DNA of 64,000 nt from assembly GCA_034928305.1 (NCBI GenBank), contig JAYFOZ010000002.1, positions 593,182-657,181 on the forward strand. The letters run 5' to 3'. Within the stretch, counting starts at the first letter, position 1, and the number at the start of each line of letters is the position of its first letter. Made by a program: the position numbers and the translations under genes. A model generated the notes under the pieces. It searched no databases and was not told the origin of the DNA. It worked only from the letters and a program-made list of their open reading frames with translations. This stretch comes from Methanomassiliicoccaceae archaeon (GTDB lineage: Archaea; Thermoplasmatota; Thermoplasmata; Methanomassiliicoccales; Methanomethylophilaceae). This document shows positions 8,523 through 17,186 of the stretch, piece after piece.

Positions 8523-10340
8523 ATGTCGGATATATTGGCAAAAGATGGAAAGCAGCTCCTTCTCGGGAACGAGGCCATCACCAGGGGCCTGTTCGAGGCG
8601 GGGGTAAAGTGCTCGTCGACATACCCGGGCACGCCTTCCTCCGAGGTCGGGAACCTGTTGGAGACGGAGGCTGAAAGAGGAGGGATGTACTTCGAATTCT
8701 CCACGAACGAAAAGACGGCCATGGAGGTCGCGGCAGCGGCGGCATCTTCCGGAGTCCGTTCATTCGTATTCATGAAACATGTGGGACTGAACGTGGCCGC
8801 AGATCCCATGATGACGTTGGCTTATTCCGGCGTAAGGGCGGGCATGCTGATCATGACGGCCGACGACCCGTCATGCCACAGTTCTCAGAACGAGCAGGAC
8901 AACAGGTACTACGCAACACTGTCGTTGCTTCCGATGGTCGAGCCGTCAACGCCGGCCGAGGCCAAGGACATGATATCGGCGGCCTACGATATATCGGAGG
9001 CCGTTGAGCTTCCGGTCATATTCCGTACGACCACGAGGATGAACCACGCCCGCGGCCCCGTGGAGCTTGGACCTATCAGGGAAACGGTCGCAAAAGGACA
9101 TTTCGTGAAGGACGACCCTAAGTTCGTGAACATACCTGCATATTCCAAGCCCAACAGAGTAAGGTTGCTCGAGAAGCAGAAAAAAGCTATGGAGCTTTCC
9201 GAAAGATCCCCCCTTAATTTCATAGAGGGAGAAGGTGACGTAGGGGTCATCACGTCCGGCGTCTCTTACACCTACGTCAAAGAGTTCGTATCCGGGGTCT
9301 CGGTGCTGAAGCTGGGATTCACCGCGCCCCTTCCCGAGAAAAAGATGGCGGACTTCGTCAGAGGAAAGAAGGCAGTAATCGTCGTTGAAGAACTGGAGCC
9401 CTATCTTGAGGACGCCGTCCTCCGAATCTCGGCCCAGAACGGCCTTGCAGTTCCCATTTACGGGAAAAGAAGCGGTAACTTCCCTCGGCAGTGGGAGTAC
9501 TCGCCCGACGTTCTTTCGGGCATAGCGACCCTTGTCAAGGTTAAGGATTTCAGAAAACCTCTGCCGAAGGCCGACATATCTTTGCCGGGCAGGCCTCCGA
9601 CCCTATGCGCAGGGTGTCCCCACCGCGGCACCTTCGCCGCGACCAAACGGGCAGTAGGCAACAGGGAGGTGGTTTATTGCTCGGACATCGGATGCTACAC
9701 CCTGGGTTCCCAGGCTCCGTTCCACGCTGCCGATTTCATCATCTGCATGGGCGGAGGAGCAGGGGCCGCAGGAGGGTTCGCCCAGTCTACGGACCAGATG
9801 CCGATTGCGTTCATAGGGGACTCTACGTTCTTCCATTCGGGAGTTCAACCCCTCATGTCCGCCCTTTTCAACGACCACAAGATCAAAATGATAATAATGG
9901 ACAACCGTACGACGGCGATGACCGGCCACCAGCCCAACCCAGGCACGGGGAGGGACTTCGGAGGCATCAAGACGGATCCGATAGACATCGAGAACCTGGT
10001 GAAGGGCATAGGCGTCAAATTCGTGAAGACCGTGGACCCGTATGATGTGAAGGCCATGCAGAAGACGGTCAAGGAGGCCATTGAATTCGACGGGGTAGCG
10101 GTTGTAATCGCTAAATGCGCCTGTCCGCTCGAGCTCAAGAAGCAGAAGATGCTCGTAAGCAAGAGATGCGAGATCGACCAGAGCAAGTGCATCAGATGTT
10201 ACACATGTCTGAAGACGATAGCATGTCCGGCGCTTTTCAAGGGCAAAGACGGCTCCGTCAACGTAGACGATGTTCAATGTATCGGATGCGGAATGTGCGC
10301 CAACGTATGTCCAAAAAGCGCGTTGGAGGTGAAGCAATGA
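8523..10340 (+). CDS. iorA: Indolepyruvate ferredoxin oxidoreductase, alpha subunit
   Basis: A 605-residue IorA of usual length. The N-terminal pyruvate-oxidoreductase-like domain has SSTYPGTPSSEVGN. The central to C-terminal thiamine-diphosphate domain has LCAGCPHRGTF and GDSTFFHSG with a downstream MDNRTTAMTGHQ. The C-terminus has two 4Fe-4S motifs, CIRCYTCLKTIACP and CIGCGMCANVCP. The enzyme converts aryl pyruvates to aryl-acetyl-CoA with ferredoxin, or the reverse. The ATG at 8523 is preferred over 8517 because GAGG at 8513-8516 is then six bases upstream. A TATA-like element lies near 8479-8488. Confidence 0.96.
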   Translation: MSDILAKDGKQLLLGNEAITRGLFEAGVKCSSTYPGTPSSEVGNLLETEAERGGMYFEFSTNEKTAMEVAAAAASSGVRSFVFMKHVGLNVAADPMMTLAYSGVRAGMLIMTADDPSCHSSQNEQDNRYYATLSLLPMVEPSTPAEAKDMISAAYDISEAVELPVIFRTTTRMNHARGPVELGPIRETVAKGHFVKDDPKFVNIPAYSKPNRVRLLEKQKKAMELSERSPLNFIEGEGDVGVITSGVSYTYVKEFVSGVSVLKLGFTAPLPEKKMADFVRGKKAVIVVEELEPYLEDAVLRISAQNGLAVPIYGKRSGNFPRQWEYSPDVLSGIATLVKVKDFRKPLPKADISLPGRPPTLCAGCPHRGTFAATKRAVGNREVVYCSDIGCYTLGSQAPFHAADFIICMGGGAGAAGGFAQSTDQMPIAFIGDSTFFHSGVQPLMSALFNDHKIKMIIMDNRTTAMTGHQPNPGTGRDFGGIKTDPIDIENLVKGIGVKFVKTVDPYDVKAMQKTVKEAIEFDGVAVVIAKCACPLELKKQKMLVSKRCEIDQSKCIRCYTCLKTIACPALFKGKDGSVNVDDVQCIGCGMCANVCPKSALEVKQ

Positions 10341-10939
10341 AATATACCGTACAGATCGTCGGCGTCGGAGGCCAGGGTGTTCTTTTGGCCTCTATGGTGC
10401 TCGGAAATGCGGCCATGAAGGAAGGATATGACGTGGCTATGAGCGAGATCCACGGCATGGCGCAGAGAGGCGGCAGCGTACTATCTACGGTCAGGTTCGG
10501 AAACGGCATTGCAAGTCCTCTTGAACCTATAGGGGGCGCGGACCTGTTGATGGGCTTCGAACCTGCAGAGACCTGCAGAAACTTGGTCCTGTGCAACAAG
10601 GATACGGCCATACTGATGAATATGGAGCCTATCTTTCCGTCGTCTGTCGCGGCGGGTTTTGATATCTATCCGGACGTAGAGGAAATTGTAGAGGCCGTGA
10701 GGAAGATAACGCCGAGGCTGATAACCATCAATGCCACGGACCTCGCAGTGAAGGCGGGAAAGGCCGTGGCCGCCAACGCGGTGATGATAGGCGCCGTAGC
10801 CGCGGCCGACGGATTCCCCATCGGGAGAGATATCTTGCTTGACGCCCTTCTGGAGACCGTTCCCGAAAGGTTCGCAGACATCAACAGGAAAGCCTTCGAC
10901 CTCGGGTACGAATACTATAATTCGAAAGGGAAAGCTTGA
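10337..10939 (+). CDS. iorB: Indolepyruvate ferredoxin oxidoreductase, beta subunit
   Basis: A 200-residue IorB. Its ATG overlaps the iorA stop (ATGA), so the two subunits are coupled. The N-terminus YTVQIVGVGGQGVLLAS and the segment SEIHGMAQRGGSV are hallmarks of the gamma/beta domain of 2-oxoacid:ferredoxin oxidoreductases. The frame is open well upstream inside iorA, but homology begins at 10337. The operon ends in a strong hairpin at 10968. Confidence 0.95.
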   Translation: MKYTVQIVGVGGQGVLLASMVLGNAAMKEGYDVAMSEIHGMAQRGGSVLSTVRFGNGIASPLEPIGGADLLMGFEPAETCRNLVLCNKDTAILMNMEPIFPSSVAAGFDIYPDVEEIVEAVRKITPRLITINATDLAVKAGKAVAANAVMIGAVAAADGFPIGRDILLDALLETVPERFADINRKAFDLGYEYYNSKGKA

Positions 10940-10967
10940 GCGGACCGCTCAAAAACCAATTAAAATC

Positions 10968-11004
10968 AGGAACCGGGCCCGGGGGAGGACTCCGGGCCGT
11001 TCCT
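10968..11004 (+). terminator. Hairpin terminator between iorB and the FtsZ-like gene
   Basis: AGGAAC plus a GGCCCGG stem at 10968-10982 pairs with CCGGGCC-GTTCCT at 10992-11004 with a two-base bulge, followed on the plus strand by a TTTTATTT tract. A second small palindrome, TTGAGCGG/CCGCTCAA, covers the iorB stop codon. The convergent gene ends at 11016, so this element can serve both directions. Confidence 0.6.
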
Positions 11005-11015
11005 GCTACTTTTAT

Positions 11016-11723
11016 TTAAACCGTCATTCCGGCGGAAGCGGTACCGCTCGGTCCGTCGCCTACCTTGGTCTCGGACAGGCCGACCTTATTGCTCTCCTCG
11101 GCTAAAGCCTCGGCGATATGGTCCGCCTTTTTCATAACATACTCTTCGATGCCCTCGTTTACCGCATCGAAAGCCTGCTGTATCGTCATATCGGGGAACA
11201 ATTCGACTATCCTGTCGTTCTCGACAGCAACCGTGCTGGGGCAGACGGACCTCAGGGCCCTCAGGCCCTCTCCGGCCACAAGGCCTCTTCCTTCCATGGA
11301 CAAAGGCCTGATGGCTATGGCCATTGTGATCATGTTCAGCCCCTGTGCTATTTCCGCAACTACGGCTGCAGCACCTGAACCGGTGCCGCCGCCCATTCCC
11401 GCGATGATTATTGCAATATCATGCCCCTTAAGAGCATCCCTGATTTCTTCGGCATGAATCCTGGCGCACTTCTTTCCCAGAATTGCGTCGCCTCGGGTGC
11501 CTATTCCCTTGGTCACATCTTTGCAGATAAAGATCCTCACGTCGGCATGGGCGTCCTCAAGCGCCGCCCTGTCCGTGTTCACAGCGATAACGTCTACCGG
11601 CCTAAGATCATCGTAGAATCTTCCTGCCGCATTGCATCCGGCGCCACCGACACCGATTACCGCGATGCGGGGCTCCACGTATACCTCGCCATCGCCCGTC
11701 CCGATCGTAACCATTTCGTGCAT
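11016..11723 (-). CDS. FtsZ-like protein consisting only of the GTP-binding domain
   Basis: A 235-residue tubulin-superfamily protein. It has the T1 loop GVGGAGCN (residues 24-31), the NTD of T3 (49-51), the signature GGGTGSG (111-117) and the H7 region FDAVNEGIEEYVMKKADHI. The chain ends soon after H7, so the T7 synergy loop that completes GTP hydrolysis in the neighbouring subunit and the whole C-terminal domain are absent. Normal FtsZ is about 350-400 residues. It follows a ribbon-helix-helix gene on the same strand. It may bind GTP and cap or modulate filaments of a full FtsZ, which is inference. Confidence 0.87.
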   Translation of the reverse strand: MHEMVTIGTGDGEVYVEPRIAVIGVGGAGCNAAGRFYDDLRPVDVIAVNTDRAALEDAHADVRIFICKDVTKGIGTRGDAILGKKCARIHAEEIRDALKGHDIAIIIAGMGGGTGSGAAAVVAEIAQGLNMITMAIAIRPLSMEGRGLVAGEGLRALRSVCPSTVAVENDRIVELFPDMTIQQAFDAVNEGIEEYVMKKADHIAEALAEESNKVGLSETKVGDGPSGTASAGMTV

Positions 11724-11812
11724 CCCCCATCTTTAAACCGTTTGACCAAGCACACCCGGCGGACTCGTCCCATCCCTCCGCCGGGGCGCTCGATATCCCA
11801 TCCCTTTTCTCT

Positions 11813-12175
11813 TCACTTCAATTTCGAGGTATATTGCGCGGTCTTGAAAGCGTTCACCGCGGATTCCTTTTCGGTTTCCTCGGTGATCAGCTTCTTCAGA
11901 ACACACGTTCTGACATACTCTTCCTCGCTAAGGCATATTCCTTGTTTCTTAAGCAAGGATAAGGCTATCAGCTGTACCTCGGGAAAGCGGACGAAGATCC
12001 CGCTTTCCTCCGCACGCCCGTCGATGTCGGTTGCGTCTCCGACGACGAACGCACGGACCGCAGCGCGTATGAAATTGGACCTCGTTCCGACCTCGGGGTG
12101 CTCAGCCACATAGTCATCCATCAATTGGATCTCCTCGGGTCCCATCCTGAGCGTGACCTTTGTGTCGTCAGTCAT
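11813..12175 (-). CDS. Ribbon-helix-helix transcriptional regulator
   Basis: A 120-residue protein. The first 45 residues form a ribbon-helix-helix: the strand TKVTLRMGPEEI, then helices through EHPEVGTRSNFIRAAVRAFV. The rest is a helical extension. The start at 12175 has GAGGTG a few bases upstream; the frame is open further but without a ribosome site. RHH proteins next to ftsZ genes (for example CdrS in haloarchaea) control division genes, and the position upstream of the FtsZ-like gene suggests a similar pairing. A palindromic operator candidate lies in its promoter. Confidence 0.82.
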   Translation of the reverse strand: MTDDTKVTLRMGPEEIQLMDDYVAEHPEVGTRSNFIRAAVRAFVVGDATDIDGRAEESGIFVRFPEVQLIALSLLKKQGICLSEEEYVRTCVLKKLITEETEKESAVNAFKTAQYTSKLK

Positions 12176-12245
12176 CCATTCCACCTCACTGCAGAGCCTG
12201 TAGAGTCCCATCCCTTCTAGCTCTACGATAACATGTATGACAGGA

Positions 12246-12284
12246 TATTTAAAACTGTCGGACATTGTCTTACTTTGTCCGACA
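12246..12284 (-). promoter_or_regulatory. Promoter with palindromic operator for the RHH/FtsZ-like pair
   Basis: On the minus strand a TATA box TTTAAATA (12246-12253) sits just downstream of a perfect 9-base inverted repeat: TGTCGGACA (12256-12264) and TGTCCGACA (12276-12284). The arm centres are 20 bases apart, two helical turns, a layout suited to paired RHH dimers. Occupancy would cover the BRE/TATA region, so autorepression is plausible. Confidence 0.6.
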
Positions 12285-12398
12285 AGAACACAATACGCCG
12301 AAGACAGGGCCTTTAAGATCCCCACCAGGCTATGGCTCGATCGACAGAATACTATTTAATCAGTGTGCACTTCATATCGCCAGTATCGGGTAGTAATT

Positions 12399-15269
12399 AT
12401 GGCGCGCGACTATACTGATGTGGAAACAAAATGGCAGGCTAAGTGGTCGGCCGCCGGAATCAACGTGGCCTCTCGCGACGAAAGGCCCAAATTCATGATA
12501 ATATTCGCGTATCCCGGGGTGACCGGATACTTACATGTAGGGCATCTCCGCGGCTACACGTATGCCGATGCCATAGGCAGATACAAGAGAATCCTCGGCT
12601 ACAACGTAATGTTCCCTGTAGGAACGCACGCCACAGGCAACGGCGCCATCAGCCTTGCGAAAAGGATAAAACGTAAAGATCAGGACATCATCAAATACAT
12701 GAAGGACAACGGTTGCACAGACGGGCAGCTCAAGGAACTCAACGACCCGATGTCCGTCGTGGATTTCTTCAATAATGTATATGTGAACGACTACTGGAAA
12801 AGGTTTGGTTTCCTGGCCGATTGGCGCAGATTCACATGCACCCTGTATCCCGATTACGGAATGTTCATCAAATGGCAGTTCAGAAAGCTCATGGAAGCGG
12901 GACTGCTGATCCAGAAACCATATTACGCTCCATTTTGTCCGAATTGCGGCCCCGTAGCCATCGATGCATCGGAAACGGACATCTCCAAGGGCGGCAACGC
13001 AGAGACTCAGGAATACACTCTCCTGAAGTTCGACTTCGGAGAGATGAAACTTGTCGCGGCCACACTAAGGCCCGAGACGGTCTACGGTCAGGTCTGCTTC
13101 TGGATCAACCCTGACACGGAATACGTCAAAATCACGCACAACGGCGAGACATGGGTCGTATCCAAAACCGCTGCAGACAAGCTCGCCATGCAATTCGACG
13201 ATATCCAGGTAATCGGTACGATAAGAGGTCGCGACATGATAGGATGGACCTGTAAGGCGCCTGTTGTCGGACGCATTATTTTCATTCTTCCGGCCGCATT
13301 CTGTGACCCGGAAGTGGGCACGGGGATGGTCACGTCCGTACCTTCCGACTCGCCCGATGACTGGATCAACCTGAAACATATCAAGGATCACCCGAATGAT
13401 TACGCGAAATACGGTCTCGACGAGAAGATCGTCTCCTCGATCAATCCGATATCCATAATAAAAATCGAAGGATACGGGGACATGCCGGCAAAAGACGTCA
13501 TTGAATCCATGGGCATCACGGGCCCTGACGATCCGAGGCTCGAAGAAGCCAAGAAGCAGGTCTACAAGGACGGCTTCCATGCAGGCCGTATGAGGGAGAC
13601 CTGCGGCCCCTATGCCGGAATGCGGGTCGACGAGGCCAAAGACAAGATCAAGCAGGCGATGATCGACTCCGGCGATGCCGAAATATTCTATGACCTCTCG
13701 GAAGAGGTCGTATGCAGGTGCGGCGAGACCGTACACGTCAAAAGGGTAGACGACCAGTGGTTCATCGACTATGGCAATCAGGAGCTTACAAGGAAGACGT
13801 CCGAGCATTGCAGGGACATGGACATCTATCCTCCGGAATACTACGCCAACGTCCACGGCGTACTGGACTGGTTCAGGGAGCGCGCTTGTGTAAGACAGGG
13901 AAACTGGCTCGGTACGAGGTTCCCGTTCGACGATAAGTGGATCATCGAAGCCATCTCCGATTCTACATTATATCCCGCATACTACATCATCTCAGTCTAT
14001 GCCAACAATGGCAACATCAAACCGGAGAACATGACGGAGAAGTTCTTCGATCATGTTATGCTCGGCAGGGGTGACGCAAAGGAGGTCGCCGCCGAGACGG
14101 GGATCAGTGTTTCTCTGCTCGGCAACATCCGCGAGGATGTGAAATACTGGTATCCTCTGGACGTCAACCTCGGAGGAAAGGAACATATGACGGTCCATTT
14201 CCCCGTCTTCCTGTTCAATCATATGGCGATACTGCCTGAGGACATGCAGCCCAAAGGAATAATCGTCAACTGGTACATTACAGGTAAGAAGTCCAAGATA
14301 TCGAAATCCAAGGGGGGCGCCCAGCCCATTCCTGGAGCGGTGGAGGCCTTCGGCGTGGATGCCATGCGCCTCTATTATTCGCACGTCGCATCGATGTTCG
14401 TCGATGTGGAGTGGAACGAAGAGATGGTGGCATCCTATAAACAGAGGCTCGACCGTATATTTTCCTTCACGGAAGACCTGATACAGATGTCCGGCAATAC
14501 GTCGGACATCGACAGATGGCTGCACTCGAGGTTCCATGCCCATGTGGCCGGCATACGTGGCTCTATGGAAAGGTACGACCTCAGGCAGTTGGCCACCGCC
14601 GCATATTATGAAATGTTCAACGACCTTAAGTGGTACGTCAGACGCGGCGGTTCGGACAAGACCGTCATAAACGATGCGCTGAGAATATGGATCCAGAGCA
14701 TGATGCCGATAACTCCGCACATGGCAGAGGAGCTTTGGGAAATGTCCGGATTCGAAGGTTTCGTTTCCGATTCGCTATATCCGGAATCCGGCGGGACCGA
14801 CCCTTCGGCCGAGTACGGCGAGGACCTGATACGTTCCACCATATCGGACGTGGCACAGATAAGGAAGGTAGCATCCATAGAAGCCACCAAGATCTACATC
14901 TACACCGCAGCGTCCTGGAAGAGAAAGATCTACTCTATAGCCGCCGATATTTTAGAATCGGGCAACGGACTCACCATTCCGGGCCTGACGAAAGAATCCA
15001 TGGCGGACCCGGAGATAAGGAACAACGGAAAGGCGGCATCGGAGCTCGCCAAGAAGGTCGCCACGGAGATGGTAAGGGAATCTCCCGCAAAACTGCATCT
15101 TTATTCCGACTCGGACGAACATGCGGTCCTCTCGGAAGCATCCAGGTTCATGAGCGAGGAGATAGGGATACCGGTCATTGTGCTGAGCGCGGATGACGGC
15201 ACGAAATACGACCCCAGGGGAAAATCATCCGTGGCGGTGCCCGGAAGGCCCGCCATATATCTGGAATGA
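12399..15269 (+). CDS. leuS: Leucyl-tRNA synthetase (archaeal type)
   Basis: A 956-residue class I synthetase of the archaeal/eukaryotic LeuRS type. The HIGH motif is HVGHLRGYT near residue 47, the KMSKS loop is KISKSKGG in the second half, and a CP1 editing domain and a cysteine motif (APFCPNCGPVAI) are present. The start at 12399 gives the expected MARDYTDVE opening; the in-frame codon at 12363 lacks support. TATTTAAT near 12352 may be its TATA box, shared back to back with the RHH promoter. Confidence 0.96.
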   Translation: MARDYTDVETKWQAKWSAAGINVASRDERPKFMIIFAYPGVTGYLHVGHLRGYTYADAIGRYKRILGYNVMFPVGTHATGNGAISLAKRIKRKDQDIIKYMKDNGCTDGQLKELNDPMSVVDFFNNVYVNDYWKRFGFLADWRRFTCTLYPDYGMFIKWQFRKLMEAGLLIQKPYYAPFCPNCGPVAIDASETDISKGGNAETQEYTLLKFDFGEMKLVAATLRPETVYGQVCFWINPDTEYVKITHNGETWVVSKTAADKLAMQFDDIQVIGTIRGRDMIGWTCKAPVVGRIIFILPAAFCDPEVGTGMVTSVPSDSPDDWINLKHIKDHPNDYAKYGLDEKIVSSINPISIIKIEGYGDMPAKDVIESMGITGPDDPRLEEAKKQVYKDGFHAGRMRETCGPYAGMRVDEAKDKIKQAMIDSGDAEIFYDLSEEVVCRCGETVHVKRVDDQWFIDYGNQELTRKTSEHCRDMDIYPPEYYANVHGVLDWFRERACVRQGNWLGTRFPFDDKWIIEAISDSTLYPAYYIISVYANNGNIKPENMTEKFFDHVMLGRGDAKEVAAETGISVSLLGNIREDVKYWYPLDVNLGGKEHMTVHFPVFLFNHMAILPEDMQPKGIIVNWYITGKKSKISKSKGGAQPIPGAVEAFGVDAMRLYYSHVASMFVDVEWNEEMVASYKQRLDRIFSFTEDLIQMSGNTSDIDRWLHSRFHAHVAGIRGSMERYDLRQLATAAYYEMFNDLKWYVRRGGSDKTVINDALRIWIQSMMPITPHMAEELWEMSGFEGFVSDSLYPESGGTDPSAEYGEDLIRSTISDVAQIRKVASIEATKIYIYTAASWKRKIYSIAADILESGNGLTIPGLTKESMADPEIRNNGKAASELAKKVATEMVRESPAKLHLYSDSDEHAVLSEASRFMSEEIGIPVIVLSADDGTKYDPRGKSSVAVPGRPAIYLE

Positions 15270-15812
15270 TCATTTCCATCTGGCGAACATTTCGTTGTCG
15301 ATTCCGGCCGAATCCATGGCCTTTCCCACAACGAAATCGACGATTTCATCCACAGTTTTGGGGTTGGAGTAAAATCCCGGGTTAGCGTCCAGTATGACAG
15401 CTCCGCAACGGGCGAGTTTCAGCTCGTTCTCTAGCATTATCTGGCTCTTCGGAGTTTCCCTGATCAGCAGAACAAGCCTGCCGTTTTCCTTTATGCGGAC
15501 GCTGGCAGCCCTGGATATCAATGTGTCCGCTATGCCGTTCGCGAACTTCCCGACAGAAGATTCGCTGCAGGGAGCGACGAAAAGGCAATCGTATCTGTAG
15601 CTTCCAGAAGAAGGCGGAGCAAAAAGATCGTCGTCTTCGTAGACCTCGTTCGCCAGGCCGTAAACTTCGTCGATGGACATCCCGGCCTCCGAGGGGATTA
15701 TCTTCTTTGCGGTCTTTGAAACTATCAGCATCGTCTCGCCGGGAAGATTCTGAAGCAAACGGATGCCATAAATGCTACCGGATGCGCCAGTGATCGCGAC
15801 TGCGAATTTCAT
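15270..15812 (-). CDS. ubiX: UbiX-family flavin prenyltransferase
   Basis: A 180-residue protein with the FMN site VAITGASGSIYG at the N-terminus, APCSESSVGKFANGIADTLISR in the middle (family motif PCS...K...G.s..Li.RA) and RETPKS near residue 120. UbiX makes prenylated FMN for UbiD decarboxylases, which in archaea serve aromatic and isoprenoid pathways. No ubiD is in the window. It is convergent with leuS with no gap. Confidence 0.93.
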   Translation of the reverse strand: MKFAVAITGASGSIYGIRLLQNLPGETMLIVSKTAKKIIPSEAGMSIDEVYGLANEVYEDDDLFAPPSSGSYRYDCLFVAPCSESSVGKFANGIADTLISRAASVRIKENGRLVLLIRETPKSQIMLENELKLARCGAVILDANPGFYSNPKTVDEIVDFVVGKAMDSAGIDNEMFARWK

Positions 15813-15849
15813 GCCTGCCGATGTACGCGGAAGATATAATACCTGACGG

Positions 15850-16857
15850 TCAGTCCATTGCCGAATTTATTGCGAGTTCGGACAGGTCCATCGAGTACTC
15901 GGCCATACGCCTAAGGCTCCCGGCGATCATACTGGAGGACGTGCCTCCGTTCTGGTCCAGATTGGCGGCCATCCTCGAAAGCAGTTCGGTGCGCTTGACA
16001 AGGCGGGTGCTCTCCTCGATGCACTTGTTGGCCATAATCACGTCTTTGTTCAGCCAATTGATGACAGATGTGGATATCTGCTCGCACACTTCCCTTCCGA
16101 TCGAAACGATTTCTTTGACTATTTCAGCGGTGCCGGGTTCCGCAAGTAGGATATCCAGATTCTTGGCGACCAAAAGAGTGTGGTCGCCTATGCGTTCAAG
16201 TGCCCTGCTGGCCGTATTGCTTCTGGTGATCTCGCAAAGGTTCGAGCTTATCTTGCGTGCAAGGGAGAACTCCTTCTGATAGATGTTGACCTGGCGCGAG
16301 ATGAGCCAATCGATACGGTCTATCTCTCTGTCCTTGTCTACCAGGCCCTCATATATGTTCTTCCTCTTGGCCTCGGCATCGTCAAGAACGTCCGTCAGAA
16401 GGTTTTTTATAAGCACCCGGAGGCGCTCTATCGATTTGGCGGGACGCATCTCTGTCTGGTCCATAAGGTCCTTTATCAGAATCCTGTTGTCGCTCTCGTC
16501 CATGATCTCGAGGCCTATGGCGGTCTGCGTGAACGAGGAAGCGACTCCGGCAACAAGACTGGATATCTGCCCGGACGACTTCAGTTCGATCGCACTGTGA
16601 CCGGCTATATATGAGCCCACCAATAATCTATAGAGATAATCTCTGTCGTTTATAGTGTCTACATCGATTGTCTTGATCGTCCGTTCAGCTGTCTTACGTG
16701 TACCTTGGGGATAGATGACTATGCTGCCGTCCGGTTGACCCTGAAGGCTGACGGAGTCGTTTTTCTTAAGTCCTACGGAATCGGCCCAATCCTTGGGCAG
16801 CGTAACCATGAAAGATGATCCGCCAGTGATCTGAATGCGTCTTATATCCACGAGCAT
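15850..16857 (-). CDS. phoU: PhoU-family phosphate regulator with N-terminal AbrB/SpoVT DNA-binding domain
   Basis: 335 residues. Residues 1-50 (MLVDIRRIQITGGSSFMVTL then PKDWADSVGLKKNDSVSL) are a swapped-hairpin AbrB domain. The remainder holds two helical PhoU repeats with acidic DR and E..R..D patterns for metal binding, and it ends in RRMAEYSMDLSELAI. This archaeal fusion can bind DNA and sense phosphate-uptake status. The ATG at 16857 starts the AbrB strand; the longer open frame lies in the promoter. It is divergent from the pst genes. Confidence 0.9.
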   Translation of the reverse strand: MLVDIRRIQITGGSSFMVTLPKDWADSVGLKKNDSVSLQGQPDGSIVIYPQGTRKTAERTIKTIDVDTINDRDYLYRLLVGSYIAGHSAIELKSSGQISSLVAGVASSFTQTAIGLEIMDESDNRILIKDLMDQTEMRPAKSIERLRVLIKNLLTDVLDDAEAKRKNIYEGLVDKDREIDRIDWLISRQVNIYQKEFSLARKISSNLCEITRSNTASRALERIGDHTLLVAKNLDILLAEPGTAEIVKEIVSIGREVCEQISTSVINWLNKDVIMANKCIEESTRLVKRTELLSRMAANLDQNGGTSSSMIAGSLRRMAEYSMDLSELAINSAMD

Positions 16858-16910
16858 ACTAAAGATACATCTAGATTTAAGCTTATCTATATCAATATGT
16901 ATATTTCTAT

Positions 16911-16922
16911 ATTGCATATATA
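16911..16922 (-). promoter_or_regulatory. Phosphate-region element, phoU-side copy
   Basis: Read on the minus strand this is TATATATGCAAT, 54 bases before the phoU start. An exact copy on the plus strand lies at 17145-17156 before pstS. It contains a TATA-like core and could be the TATA box plus a regulator site common to both divergent promoters. Confidence 0.5.
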
Positions 16923-16949
16923 GTTAAAAATAAGATATTGTTTTCAAGC

Positions 16950-17012
16950 ATGTTTGGATATGGATAAACAGAAATCCAAACCCGGATCGATGGGGATCCG
17001 GTGCAATTTTTT
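16950..17012 (+). ncRNA. Candidate small RNA with two stem-loops and a U-tract
   Basis: Two hairpins sit back to back: GTTTGGAT (16952-16959) with ATCCAAAC (16974-16981), then CCGGATC (16982-16988) with GATCCGG (16995-17001), followed by ATTTTTT at 17006-17012. A TATA-like GTTAAAAATAAG at 16923-16934 lies about 25 bases before the first stem. This arrangement suggests a short independent transcript of about 60 bases in the phoU-pstS intergenic region. It could instead be leader structure or a roadblock between the divergent promoters. Confidence 0.35.
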
Positions 17013-17144
17013 AAAGTATCTTCCCAAAATAACAACATGAACGATTATACAGACATGATAACCTGAACTGTGCCAATTATCCCGCATTAATTGTGAAAAT
17101 AGAATATATCGATATATAGACCACCATATAATATTTCGACGAGG

Positions 17145-17156
17145 TATATATGCAAT
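17145..17156 (+). promoter_or_regulatory. Phosphate-region element, pstS-side copy
   Basis: TATATATGCAAT, the exact inverted counterpart of the element at 16911-16922. It lies 30 bases before the TTG start of pstS, and 54 bases before the alternative ATG at 17211, the same spacing as on the phoU side. Confidence 0.5.
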
Positions 17157-17186
17157 CCGATACTCCTATAATGTGAGGCGTAAACC

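Noticed and set aside
17037..17066. Nine-codon frame MNDYTDMIT upstream of pstS
   Set aside because: Too short to support, with no ribosome site.
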